Positions 33,801 to 47,037 of a DNA stretch of 64,000 nt are shown one piece after another. The stretch's first letter is position 1; the number at the start of each line of letters is the position of its first letter. Made by a program: the position numbers and the translations under genes. The notes below the pieces were generated by a model that was not told the origin of the DNA, searched no databases, and saw only the letters and a list, made by a program, of their open reading frames with translations. Origin of the DNA: Candidatus Kinetoplastibacterium crithidii (ex Angomonas deanei ATCC 30255) (GTDB lineage: Bacteria; Pseudomonadota; Gammaproteobacteria; Burkholderiales; Burkholderiaceae_B); assembly GCF_000319225.1 (NCBI RefSeq), contig NC_019815.1:1-64000 (forward strand). Reading direction: 5' to 3'.

Positions 33801-34375
33801 ATGAAATCAGAAAACTATTTCCTAAAAAGCTAATTGATGTAGATCATAATAATAAACCACAATGGATCTGTGGAGTTTTAGTGCGCATGCGTAGTTTATT
33901 TACTCGTCGTGGGAAAATTCTTCTTATCATGCTAGATGACGGCAGCAAACAGCTTGAAGTTGTTGTTTACAATGAGCTTTATACAGAAATAAAAAATTAT
34001 TTAAAAGAAGATAATCTATTAATAGTTAAGGGCATGGTTAGTAAAGATGATTATTCTGGTAATTTAAGAATTATTTCTGAACAGATACATGATTTGCAAT
34101 TTATAAGACAAACCATGGCTAAGTGTTTAAGACTGCATATAAAGAATAGTAAGTTTTCTTTATCTTCCCTTAAAGATATATTGCAAAAATTTAAGAATTA
34201 TTCTGATGTAGGATCTTCATCAGTGCCATTATTTATTCTTTATAAGAATGAAGATAAAAATTTTTTCTGTAAAATTAAATTAGATGACAAATGGAATATT
34301 ATCATTACTAATGAGTTAATATTAGAGCTGCAAAAGCTTATGCGTGATAATGGTTCAATAGATATAGGTTATTGA
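30878..34375 (+). CDS. dnaE: DNA polymerase III alpha subunit
   Basis: This 1165-aa protein is the replicative polymerase. It has the N-terminal PHP domain (INLRVHSEFSVADG) and the family C palm with catalytic Asp404 and Asp406 in MPDFDIDF, close to E. coli D401/D403. The finger segment AVIRDVGRVLGL and the (GYGFNKSHSAAYA) motif are present, followed by an OB fold (ICGVLVRMRSLFTRRGKILLIMLDD). Length is like E. coli DnaE. The ATG at 30878 is followed at once by a second ATG, and either may serve. Confidence 0.98.
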   Translation: MMLTSNTLPSFINLRVHSEFSVADGLIRVNDLVDNVIKLQQPAVALTDMSNLFGILKFYKYARSRGIKPIIGCDLWLSNDEDLDNPFRILILVCNEVGYLNLCEIITKSYLINQRNNRPEIRKEWLFSKKGLIVLSGGINGDVGYALKRGKIDVALSLAREWNEMFPESYYLEIQRAGFDGEENYIQAVLSIAIETNIPVVATHPVQFLKKEHFQAHEIRVCISEGKHLTDIHRKHNFTKEQYLVSSEEMTRLFADIPSALSNTIEIAKRCNLVLKTGQAMLPKFDVDEEISLGDYLRKLSNKGLLNKINNLYPDSEELFKSKYYERLEQECKIIIQMGFAGYFLIVQDFINWGKNNGVPVGPGRGSGAGSLVAYALGITDLDPIKYDLLFERFLNPERVSMPDFDIDFCQDNRDRVIDYVKNKYGTESVSQIATFGTFGAKAVIRDVGRVLGLPYSLCDSLSKLVPFSPVEQWTLEKVLNSDPVFKSRYEQEEEVKLLIDLARHLEGLVRNIGMHAGGVLIAPGKLTDFCPLYCQPGQENTLVSQFDKDDVELAGLVKFDFLGLRNLTVLDWTVRYIKLSSKENEFFDLSSLSLEDEETFKLLCSGNTTAVFQLESKGMKELLKKLQPSTFEDIIAVLALYRPGPLESGMVNDFVNRKHGLSNINYFHPVLESILKSTYGVIVYQEQVMLISQVIGGYSLGSADLLRRAMGKKDPDEMSKHRVLFEKGAISNGYSSQLAIKLFDLMEKFAGYGFNKSHSAAYALIAYQTAWLKAHYCAEFFASAMSSDMDDTDKIQILFNDAKYNNIKILPPDINLSNFRFEPVISEVNDRKSHEIRYGLGAIKGTGKIVIEEIVKIRNQDGPFKSIFDFCFRVSKLVNRRTIESLIKSGSFDSIELNRAYLLSSLDKVIDSVEQKQRDIYQTSLFGNNEESCFLGSSVADEVAVSWNLHKTLIEEKSALGYCFSGHLFSCWEDEIRKLFPKKLIDVDHNNKPQWICGVLVRMRSLFTRRGKILLIMLDDGSKQLEVVVYNELYTEIKNYLKEDNLLIVKGMVSKDDYSGNLRIISEQIHDLQFIRQTMAKCLRLHIKNSKFSLSSLKDILQKFKNYSDVGSSSVPLFILYKNEDKNFFCKIKLDDKWNIIITNELILELQKLMRDNGSIDIGY

Positions 34376-34589
34376 TCAATATAGTTACTTACAAAAATTT
34401 ATCTAAATTTTTTTATTTTAATCAAGTTAGGTTATTATGTTGAAACAATATATTTGTTAGATTAATTTGTATGGTCTATGTAATTTTATATTTGATTATT
34501 TTTTGAAAAATTAATGCTTAATGAAATTTAACAATGGTTTACACTTATTTTATTAAAGCATTTAAAAATAAATTATTTAGAGAGACATT

Positions 34590-36346
34590 TTGTTTGTTCA
34601 TAAAAAAACAAAAATTATTTTCATGATAAGAAGCTCTTATTAAGAATTTTTGGTAGTGTAAAAACATATTGGTTGATTATGTGTTTTGCAATCGCTTTAA
34701 TGATTTGTGGTGCTGCAACGCAACCAGCATTAGCACTTATTATGAAGCCTTTGTTAGATAATAATTTTTCGTCAAATTACAATTATAAGTTGTCTATACC
34801 ACTGATTTTAGTAATGCTAGCCATTATTAGAAGTATTTGTAATTTTCTTAGCGATTATTTATTTGCATTAATATCAAACAATATTTTGTTTAATATTAGA
34901 ACTGATATGTATAGAAAATTGTTAGGGTCGCCTGATTTATATTATTTAAATATTGATACTGGAAAATTATTAAATAAATTCACGATAGATGCAAATAATA
35001 TTACAAACTCGTTTGCTGATGTTATAACAACTTTGATTCGAGAATCAATAATTGCTATAGCTTTGTTAGGAGTATTGTTTTATATATCATGGTTACTAAC
35101 TTTGATTGTTATTATTATTTTGCCTTTTATGTTTGTGATCACTAGGTTTTTTATAAAGAAGATAAGAGCTATAAGTAAAGATATTTTAAATATGAACTCT
35201 GAGCTTACTAGATTAGTTAGTAGTTCTATAAAAGGTCAGAGGGTTATTAAATTATTTAATGGATACGACATAGAAAAAGAGCGTTTTGATTTTGTTAATA
35301 AGAGTCTCAAGCATTTTAGTATGAAAGCAGCTTTGGCTGATTCTGCTCTTTCTCCATTAGTGCACTTTTGTATTGTTTTAACCCTCTCTATTATAATAGC
35401 AGTGTTTTTGAGTAAACCTAGTAATATGATGTTAACAATAGGTGATTTTGGTGTTTTTATAGCAGCATTGGCACAGATACCAGATCCTATAAGAAAATTA
35501 ACTAATGCCTTTGGTAAGTTACAAAAAGTCTTGGTTTCAGCGGATAGTGTGTTTTCTTTGATTGATGCTGAAGAAGAGGACGATTCTGATTCAATCATAA
35601 TGAATTATTCGGCAAAAGGTAATATAGATTTTTTAAATGTAAAATTCAAGTTTTCTGAAAATGATAACCCTATTATAGACAATATATCTTTTCATATAAA
35701 GGCAGGGGAAGCTGTAGCTTTAGTTGGTCGTTCTGGTAGTGGAAAGACTACTTTAATTAATATGTTATCCAGATTTATAATTCCTGATTCAGGTAAGATT
35801 TTATTAGATGGATTTGACATAAACAAAATGACCTTGAAAGCTTTAAGGGCAAATATATCTTTCGTAGGACAAGATTTAATACTTTTTAATGATACAATTA
35901 TTTCTAATATTTGTTATGGATTATATAACATCAGCATTAAAGGAGTAGAGGAAGCTTTGAAGGCTGTTAATCTATTGGATTTTGTAAATAGTTTGCCGAA
36001 TGGTTTGTATACTAAAGTAGGGGAAGATGCCGTACTTTTATCTAGTGGCCAACGTCAAAGGCTGTTAATAGCCAGAGCTCTTGTAAAAAACTCTCCAATA
36101 ATAGTGCTTGATGAAGCTACATCTTCTTTGGATAATGAATCAGAACGTTATGTACAAGATTCTTTGGAAAAATTAATATATGGCCGTACCACTTTGATTG
36201 TTGCTCATCGTTTATCTACAGTAAGAAAAGTTAATCGAATTTTTGTTGTAGACTCAGGAAAAATTGTAGAATCAGGTTCTCATAATGACTTGTTAAGTAA
36301 GAAAGGTTTATATTCATCTTTTTATAACATTCAATTTGGAGAGTAG
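34590..36346 (+). CDS. msbA: MsbA-type ABC lipid exporter, with a probable one-base frameshift near the start
   Basis: This ABC half-transporter has a six-helix membrane domain, then Walker A GRSGSGKT, signature LSSGQRQR (LSGGQ in most relatives), Walker B IIVLDEATSSLD and H-loop AHRLST. PALALIMKPLLDNNF near the start fits MsbA, which flips lipid A across the inner membrane. The frame reads back past 34673 through KKLLLRIFGSVKTYWLIM to a stop at 34601 with no good start. A TTG at 34590 behind AGAGAG joins it if one base is added, for example in the seven-A run 34602-34608. That gives 585 aa, as in MsbA. Confidence 0.85.
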
Positions 36347-37813
36347 TTATAAAAGTGCTATATCATATTGTTCTTGGTAATATCCATTTTCTACTATTAA
36401 TGATATTGGTTTTTTTATCTGATCTTCTATGATTGTCAAATATTGACTCTCTTCTAGGAACATATCAATTATTTTTTGAGAAGCGATTATTCTGAATTCT
36501 TTTGGGTTAAATTGTTTTGATTCTTTTACTATTTCTCTCAAAATTTCATAGCATATTGTTCTAGATGTTTTAATCACGCCTCTAGATTGGCAAATATTAC
36601 AAGGTTCGCATAATTGATTCGTTAATGATTCTCTAGTTCTTTTTCTTGTCATTTCAACTAAACCAAGTTGACTAAATTCGCTCAAGGTAATTTTGGTTCT
36701 GTCTTTTGATATGGACTTTTGTAATTCTTTTAGGACAGCTTTTTTATGATCTTGATCATCCATATCTATAAAGTCAACTATGATTATTCCTCCTAGGTTT
36801 CGTAAGCGTAACTGTCTGGCAATAGCTTGTGTTGCTTCAAGATTTGTTCTAAAGATTGTATCTTTAAAATTTTTTCCACCGACAAAACCACCTGTGTTAA
36901 CATCTATGCTAGTTAAGGCCTCTGTTTCTTCTATTATGAGGTATCCACCTGATTTCAGTTCTACTTTTTTTGATAATGCGGTGTTGATTTCTTGATCTAT
37001 GTTTGCTGCTTCAAATATAGATGTTTCTTTATCATAGTAATGAATTTTTTCTGTGATAGACGGGTTAAATATTTTTGCCCAATTTAGTAGATTATTTGCT
37101 ACATGGCCTGAATCAATATTGATTGCCCTTGTTTTTTGGGTGACCATATCTCTTAATGTTTTATGAGGTAGATCTAAGTCTTTATATATTAAGGATGGTG
37201 ACCTATTGCTTTTAGCTGTTCCTATTATATTTTCCCATAGTGTATTTAAATATTTTAAATCAGCAGATATTTCTTCATCAGTTGCTTCCTCAGCTTGTGT
37301 TCTAATGATGAAGCCTCCTCGGTTATTGGTTATTAGAGATTGGACTCTTGTTTTTATTTTTTCTCTATCTATTTCTGATTTTATTTTTTGAGATACTCCC
37401 AGGCAGTTATCGAATGGTAAGTACACCAACATTCTTCCAGCTATGCTAATTTGTGTTGATACACGGGCTCCTTTTGTTCCTATCTGGTCTTTTATTACTT
37501 GTACTAAAATTGTTTCTCCAGGAAAAATAAACTTCTCTATAGAAGGAGTCATAGTATTTTCATGTTTATTTTCTCGAAAATCTGATATATGTATAAATGC
37601 AGCTTTATCTAGCCCTATATCTATAAAAGCACTTTGTAATCCAGGAAGCACTCTAATTACTTTTCCTATAAATATATTTCCAACAATATTTCTTTGCATA
37701 TTATGCTCAATATGCAATTCTTGTATTATACTATTTTCAAGTATGGCTACTCTTGTCTCAAAACACGTAGTGCTTATGAGTATATCTTCGTATTGTGTGG
37801 ATTTATAATTCAT
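36347..37813 (-). CDS. rng: Ribonuclease G
   Basis: RNase G is an RNase E-family endonuclease that matures the 16S 5' end. The 488-aa protein has the S1 domain (NIFIGKVIRVLPGLQSAFIDIGLDKAAFIHISDF) and the DNase I-like catalytic core (SIDVNTGGFVG and GGIIIVDFIDMDDQDHK, carrying the metal-binding Asp residues). It also has the Zn-link CEPCNIC. Length is that of RNase G, not RNase E. Its stop codon directly abuts the stop of the msbA-like gene. It is divergent from rRNA operon copy B. Confidence 0.96.
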   Translation of the reverse strand: MNYKSTQYEDILISTTCFETRVAILENSIIQELHIEHNMQRNIVGNIFIGKVIRVLPGLQSAFIDIGLDKAAFIHISDFRENKHENTMTPSIEKFIFPGETILVQVIKDQIGTKGARVSTQISIAGRMLVYLPFDNCLGVSQKIKSEIDREKIKTRVQSLITNNRGGFIIRTQAEEATDEEISADLKYLNTLWENIIGTAKSNRSPSLIYKDLDLPHKTLRDMVTQKTRAINIDSGHVANNLLNWAKIFNPSITEKIHYYDKETSIFEAANIDQEINTALSKKVELKSGGYLIIEETEALTSIDVNTGGFVGGKNFKDTIFRTNLEATQAIARQLRLRNLGGIIIVDFIDMDDQDHKKAVLKELQKSISKDRTKITLSEFSQLGLVEMTRKRTRESLTNQLCEPCNICQSRGVIKTSRTICYEILREIVKESKQFNPKEFRIIASQKIIDMFLEESQYLTIIEDQIKKPISLIVENGYYQEQYDIALL

Positions 37814-37918
37814 GGTATTTGTTATTAATTAATGATATACTTTCGTAATGCAATTACATTATACGAAACATTTCATATATTAGTTGTTATTAAGATATTT
37901 TATTTATTTATAAAAATG

Positions 37919-37947
37919 TTGACATTATCTTCTTTATGATAGATAAT
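37919..37947 (+). promoter_or_regulatory. rRNA operon promoter, copy B
   Basis: TTGACA (37919-37924), a 17-bp spacer and GATAAT (37942-37947), identical to copy A. It lies inside the repeat, about 105 bp from the divergent rng start. Confidence 0.75.
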
Positions 37948-37987
37948 CGTCATCTGTTTCGCAAATAATTGAATTTGTGAATCCAAC

Positions 37988-38019
37988 TGATCTTTAACAA
38001 TTGAACAATCGATAATTGT
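37988..38019 (+). promoter_or_regulatory. boxA/boxB-like antitermination leader, copy B
   Basis: TGATCTTTAACA is followed by the ACAAT/ATTGT hairpin, identical to 106-137. Confidence 0.6.
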
Positions 38020-38105
38020 GGGTACTTGATGGTAGTTTTGAGGCATATATTTATATATGTCGTGCTAAAAACAAACAAGTAAGTACTCATTAAATTATAA
38101 ATTTT

Positions 38106-38127
38106 TTTCTCAGAGACATCTGAGAAA
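38106..38127 (+). other. Leader hairpin upstream of 16S, copy B
   Basis: The same 9-bp TTTCTCAGA/TCTGAGAAA stem with a GACA loop as in copy A, in the transcribed leader. Confidence 0.5.
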
Positions 38128-38193
38128 CCTGTTTATTTTTTTGAGTAAATCGTATTTTCAAATTATTTTGAATTTGCGCAAAATGCAGAGATT

Positions 38194-39724
<1,531 letters not shown>

Positions 39725-39855
39725 AAGAGCATATGAACTACATATTAAGTGCCTACAATTATCGATTGTTATTTAGCTGAGATTGGTAGTAAGCAGGGTT
39801 GCGACAGATTCTTCATTGGGGTTTGCCCAAAGTTATGCTAACCCTATAAATGCAT

Positions 39856-39933
39856 GGGTCTGGTAGCTCAGCTGGTTAGAGCACCGTCTTGATAAGGCGG
39901 GGGTCGTTGGTTCAAGTCCAACCAGACCCACCA
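39856..39933 (+). tRNA. ileT: tRNA-Ile (GAU), copy B, with one extra base
   Basis: This is the same tRNA as in copy A but 78 nt long. After acceptor GGGTCTG an additional G (39862 or 39863) precedes TA and D-stem GCTC, so the acceptor/D-stem linker has three bases where tRNAs have two. Anticodon GAT, T arm and CCA are unchanged. It may be a sequence error or a real variant of doubtful function, masked by the other copy. Confidence 0.93.
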
Positions 39934-39965
39934 TCTGTTTGAGTAATACCTTTCTGTGGTACTAT

Positions 39966-40041
39966 GGGGGTGTAGCTCAATTGGGAGAGCGCCTGCTTTG
40001 CAAGCAGGAGGTCATCGGTTCGATCCCGTTCACCTCCACCA
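39966..40041 (+). tRNA. alaT: tRNA-Ala (UGC), copy B
   Basis: Identical to 2083-2158: 76 nt, anticodon TGC in loop TTTGCAA, CCA encoded. Confidence 0.97.
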
Positions 40042-40100
40042 ATTTAGAATTTAATTTTTAGGCTTGTTTCAAGTTTAAAAATTAAGTTTTATTAGCTGAT

Positions 40101-40112
40101 TGTTCTTTAAAA
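40101..40112 (+). promoter_or_regulatory. boxA-like element in the 16S-23S spacer, copy B
   Basis: TGTTCTTTAAAA ahead of 23S, identical to copy A. Confidence 0.5.
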
Positions 40113-40287
40113 ATCTAGAAGAGACGCAACATAAATATGTATAGATTTTACATTTTGTATAATCTATACGATTAGGGTTGTGATTGCATTAATTATAATT
40201 ATGTTCTTTGAGAGTAAAATCTTTAGAATATTTATGAACAGCACAAACATGTAGTTAACTTTAATTCATATAGCCTTTAGTGTTATA

Positions 40288-43171
<2,884 letters not shown>

Positions 43172-43308
43172 ATAACTCTACAGGTTATTGAGATAATTAT
43201 ATGTTATGATATTAATTAATGTGGTTACATCCTAATTTATATTTTTGTTGCTTCTTCTTAGATTATTTTTATGTTTGTTATTTTGTAGACAAACAGCGTA
43301 CAGGTTAT

Positions 43309-43423
43309 GCCTGATGACTATAGCAAGGTTGTTCCACTCCTTCCCATCTCGAACAGGACAGTTAAACGCCTTTGCGCCGATGATAGTAGACTTTTAGTCT
43401 GTGAAAGTAGGTTATCGTCAGGC
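43309..43423 (+). rRNA. rrf: 5S ribosomal RNA, copy B
   Basis: A 5S rRNA of about 115 nt with terminal GCCTGA/TCAGGC pairing, identical to copy A. Confidence 0.93.
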
Positions 43424-43432
43424 TTTTATTTA

Positions 43433-43466
43433 AAACCCTACAGATAAGAGTCTGTAGGGTTTTTTT
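43433..43466 (+). terminator. rRNA operon terminator, copy B
   Basis: The same perfect 12-bp stem, AAACCCTACAGA/TCTGTAGGGTTT, followed by seven Ts. Confidence 0.92.
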
Positions 43467-43676
43467 GTATCTAAAATTAATTCTTAATAATTAATCTCTA
43501 TGATATGGATGATTATTTAATATGCTATATACTCTGTATAGTTGTTCTATTAGTATAATTTTTACCATATGATGTGGGAATGTTAGAGAAGATAGTTTTA
43601 TTTTTTTGTTGTGCTAAATATTTATTAGTACTAGACTTGGATTATTAAATATTTGATTTTTCAAGGAGATAATACA

Positions 43677-44045
43677 GTGAGTTTTTCTGATTCCTCATCT
43701 TCAGGCTTTTTTTCAAATCCTAAAACAATAACAAAGATTGTATATATTCTTTTTGCTCTAGGCTTTATAACATCAGGCTTTTTTTGGCCATCAACTCTTT
43801 TGTCTGTAGTTATTATATATAATAAAAGAGGTGAGCTTGGTAATGCTATGTATGTGGAGCATTTTGATTGGTTACTGTATACTTTTTGGTTATCTTTATT
43901 TTTAATAACATTAGGTCTTATTTTAACTTTTATTTATATTGGATATCTAGTTATTTTATTAACTGTTGTTTGGGTAATGTATCGTTTGGTTAAAGGTTTT
44001 AGTTGTTTATGTGATGAGATCTCTCCTTATAATACAAATACATAG
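43677..44045 (+). CDS. Small multi-pass membrane protein of unknown function
   Basis: The 122-aa product has three to four hydrophobic helices. One lies at about residues 20-45 (IVYILFALGFITSGFFWPSTLL) and the others in 65-110 (LYTFWLSLFLITLGLILTFI and YLVILLTVVWVMYRLVKGF). The GTG at 43677 is chosen because AAGGAG (43664-43669) lies seven bases upstream. An in-frame TTG at 43653 lacks this. The VWVMYRLVKGF ending recalls uncharacterised DUF4870-like proteins of Burkholderiales, but that is recollection only. It precedes pyrC by 27 bp and is probably co-transcribed with it. Confidence 0.8.
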   Translation: MSFSDSSSSGFFSNPKTITKIVYILFALGFITSGFFWPSTLLSVVIIYNKRGELGNAMYVEHFDWLLYTFWLSLFLITLGLILTFIYIGYLVILLTVVWVMYRLVKGFSCLCDEISPYNTNT

Positions 44046-44072
44046 ACTTTATATTTTGTTTGATTTATATAT

Positions 44073-45143
44073 ATGGATAAATTAGTTGATAGTATTATAA
44101 TTACTAAGCCTGATGATTGGCATGTTCATTTCAGGGATGGAGAAATGTTAGATGCTGTTATCTTTGATACAGTTAAGCAATTCTCAAGAGCTATAATAAT
44201 GCCAAATTTATCTGAGCCTATTACAACCACCAACATGGCAAAGAATTATAGACATAGAATTTTAGATTCACTTGCTAGATTAAAGAAAAATAATCAAATT
44301 TCTAAAGAAAGTAGTTTTACACCATTGATGACATTGTATTTAACAGATAATACTAAACCTGAAGAGGTTTTAAATGCTCATTCATCAGGTTTTGTTTTTG
44401 CTTTTAAACTGTATCCTGCCGCATCTACAACAAATTCTACTGCAGGTGTTTCTAATTTATTTGAAAATTGTAGAGAAGTGCTTGAGAAATTACAATATAT
44501 TGGTATGCCTCTTTTAATTCATGCAGAGCTACCAGATAAAAATATTGATATCTTTGATAGAGAGAGATTCTTCATTGATAAGATCATGACTCCTTTAAGA
44601 AGAGATTTTCCTGACATAAAGTTAGTATTTGAACATGTATCTACAAAAGAGGGAGTAGACTTTGTTATGGAAGATACAGGTCCAATTGCAGCTACAGTAA
44701 CACCTCAACATTTGATCTATAATAGAAATAGCCTTTTTTCTGGAGGATTAAACCCTCATCTTTACTGTCTGCCAATACTAAAAGCAGAAGAACATAGAAA
44801 GGCTATACTTAAAGCTGTTTTTAGTGGTAGTGCACGTTTTTTCTTGGGCACAGATAGCGCTCCTCATATCCGTTCTTTAAAAGAAAATAGATGTGGATGT
44901 GCAGGTTGCTATAATGCATATAATGCAATGGCTTTATATGCTAGTATTTTCGATGAAAATAATAGCTTAGATAAGCTTGAGGCTTTTGCTAGTTTTAATG
45001 GTCCTGATTTTTATGGCTTGCCTAGAAATAGAGATTTTTTTGTTTTGCATAGAAAAGAAAATATTATTCCTGATATGTTAGAGATAGGTAAAATCCAACT
45101 TATTCCTTTAGGAGCTGGCAGCACGATTAACTGGTGTATTTAA
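44073..45143 (+). CDS. pyrC: Dihydroorotase (class II)
   Basis: PyrC cyclises carbamoyl aspartate to dihydroorotate in pyrimidine synthesis. The 356-aa protein has the zinc-binding DDWHVHFRDG with His17 and His19. FAFKLYPA carries the Lys that becomes carboxylated. LLIHAE, LVFEHVST and the catalytic Asp in LGTDSAPH are present. This is the short, E. coli-like class II enzyme and looks fully active. Its stop directly abuts the convergent uup stop. Confidence 0.97.
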   Translation: MDKLVDSIIITKPDDWHVHFRDGEMLDAVIFDTVKQFSRAIIMPNLSEPITTTNMAKNYRHRILDSLARLKKNNQISKESSFTPLMTLYLTDNTKPEEVLNAHSSGFVFAFKLYPAASTTNSTAGVSNLFENCREVLEKLQYIGMPLLIHAELPDKNIDIFDRERFFIDKIMTPLRRDFPDIKLVFEHVSTKEGVDFVMEDTGPIAATVTPQHLIYNRNSLFSGGLNPHLYCLPILKAEEHRKAILKAVFSGSARFFLGTDSAPHIRSLKENRCGCAGCYNAYNAMALYASIFDENNSLDKLEAFASFNGPDFYGLPRNRDFFVLHRKENIIPDMLEIGKIQLIPLGAGSTINWCI

Positions 45144-46958
45144 TTAAGTGTTGTTGTGTTTGTTATTTTTTTCTTCAAGAGTTTCCCATCTTAAATATTT
45201 TTCTTCAATTGCTAGAGATATTGTTTCTATTTTTATATTTATTTCCTCTAATTCTGGATTAGGTTTTTGATGCATTTGAGGGGTGCTAAGCTTTGCTGTT
45301 AGTTCATATAGTTTGTTTTCTAATGTAGTTATTGTTTTTGTAATTTCTTCTAATTCTTTTACTTCCCAAGGTTGTAGCTTACTTACTTTGTTTCCTGATT
45401 TTTTTTCTGGGTTTTTGTTTATCAATATGTTTTTATTGATTTTTTCTTGTTTTTTATAGTAGAAGTACTCATTTGTGTCTATTGTTCCAAATGTATTAAT
45501 CCAATTGCCATTTCCTTTGAATACTATTGTTTGAGTAACTATATTATTTAGAAAGGTGCGATCATGACTAACTATTATAATAGTTCCATGGTAATTTTGT
45601 AGTTTTTCTTCTAGAACTTCTACGCTTTCTATGTCCAGATCATTGGTTGGTTCATCTAAGATTAATACATTTGTGGGCTTTGATAATAACATTGCTAATG
45701 CTAATCTTGTTTTTTCTCCTCCTGATAGAGTCTTTACTAAGTTATGAATCTTAGATGGGTGAAATAGAAAATTTTCTAGATATTTAATAACATGTATGTT
45801 TTTATTATCATAGAATATCCATTCTCCATTTATACTTATATTTTCTAAAATAGTCTTATCTTCATATAGAGAATTTTTTTGTTGATCAAAATAGCCCACA
45901 TTTATGTTTGTTCCAGTTTCTACGCTACCAGAGTCTGGATGATCTTTTTGTAGAATTATGTTTAATAATGTCGTTTTGCCGACACTGTTAGGACCAACTA
46001 TACCAACCCTATCTTTTCTTATTATTTCAGTAGAAAAATTATCTATAATCTTTATATTATTATAGCTTTTGCTAACGGATTTAACTTTATATACTATTTT
46101 TCCAGATATCTTGCTTTCATTAAATGTTATTTTGAGTGTTCCTGTGTTTTTTATTCTTTCTTCTCGTTGTTGTCTAAGTTGTTCTAAACGTCTAACTCTA
46201 CCTTCATTACGTTTTCTTCTTGCTTGTACACCTTTTCTAATCCATAATTCTTCTTGGTGTAAGACTTCATCAAGTTTTTTTTCCAATGTTTCTTCTGATT
46301 CGATAATTTGATCTTTATGAGATTGCCATTTGGAATAGTTACCAGGAAAATAAAATATTTTATTTTTATCAATTTCAATAATTTTATTGGTAGTTTTATC
46401 TAGAAAATAACGGTCATGTGTGACCAAAATTAATGATTTTTTCCATTTAGATAATTTATCTGCAAAATATTCTATTCCTTCAATATCTAAATGGTTGGTT
46501 GGTTCATCTAACATTAACAAATCAGGATCACTTACTATTGCTTTTGCTAGTGCTACTTTTTTGTATACTCCTTTTGATATGTTCTTTATTAAGAGATTTT
46601 CATCGAGATTAAGATCATTGATTATTTTTTTAGTTCTTGCTACTTTATTGTTATCATAATGTTGATAATCAGATGACATGTCATTGTATATAGCCTTAAA
46701 TATATTAATATCTTCTTGCAATATTGGCTCTTGTTCAACATAAGATATTTTTATGTTAGCTTTTTTGCTTATGGATCCATTGTCGATTAAGTGTTTCCCA
46801 TCGATCATATCTAGAAAAGATGATTTTCCAGATCCATTTCTTCCGATCAATCCAATACGATCATTGTTTTTAATTGCTAAGCTAATATTATCTAATATTT
46901 TATGATTTGCATGTGATAAAGTAGCTCCGGAAATAATAATTAGGTCAAATAATTTCAT
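45144..46958 (-). CDS. uup: ABC-F family ATPase Uup
   Basis: The 604-aa soluble protein has two ABC ATPase domains and no membrane segments. The first has GRNGSGKSS and DEPTNHLDIEGIEYF, but its signature reads ISKGVYKKVALAKA in place of LSGG-type. The second has GPNSVGKTTLLN, LSGGEKTRLALAML and the Uup-type DEPTNDLD. A charged C-terminal region (about 525-604) is the coiled-coil domain. Uup is tied to ribosome function and to suppressing precise transposon excision. The second module looks intact. Confidence 0.93.
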   Translation of the reverse strand: MKLFDLIIISGATLSHANHKILDNISLAIKNNDRIGLIGRNGSGKSSFLDMIDGKHLIDNGSISKKANIKISYVEQEPILQEDINIFKAIYNDMSSDYQHYDNNKVARTKKIINDLNLDENLLIKNISKGVYKKVALAKAIVSDPDLLMLDEPTNHLDIEGIEYFADKLSKWKKSLILVTHDRYFLDKTTNKIIEIDKNKIFYFPGNYSKWQSHKDQIIESEETLEKKLDEVLHQEELWIRKGVQARRKRNEGRVRRLEQLRQQREERIKNTGTLKITFNESKISGKIVYKVKSVSKSYNNIKIIDNFSTEIIRKDRVGIVGPNSVGKTTLLNIILQKDHPDSGSVETGTNINVGYFDQQKNSLYEDKTILENISINGEWIFYDNKNIHVIKYLENFLFHPSKIHNLVKTLSGGEKTRLALAMLLSKPTNVLILDEPTNDLDIESVEVLEEKLQNYHGTIIIVSHDRTFLNNIVTQTIVFKGNGNWINTFGTIDTNEYFYYKKQEKINKNILINKNPEKKSGNKVSKLQPWEVKELEEITKTITTLENKLYELTAKLSTPQMHQKPNPELEEINIKIETISLAIEEKYLRWETLEEKNNKHNNT

Positions 46959-47024
46959 ATGTTTTAAATTAATAAGTTTTTAAGAAAATAAAATTAAATT
47001 GTTTCATATAATCTCAAATTACAT

Positions 47025-47030
47025 TAAAAT
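47025..47030 (+). promoter_or_regulatory. Probable -10 element of rnpB
   Basis: TAAAAT ends seven bases before the inferred 5' end of RNase P RNA, the right distance for a -10 box. No good -35 is seen at 16-18 bp. Confidence 0.4.
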
Positions 47031-47037
47031 ATATTTG

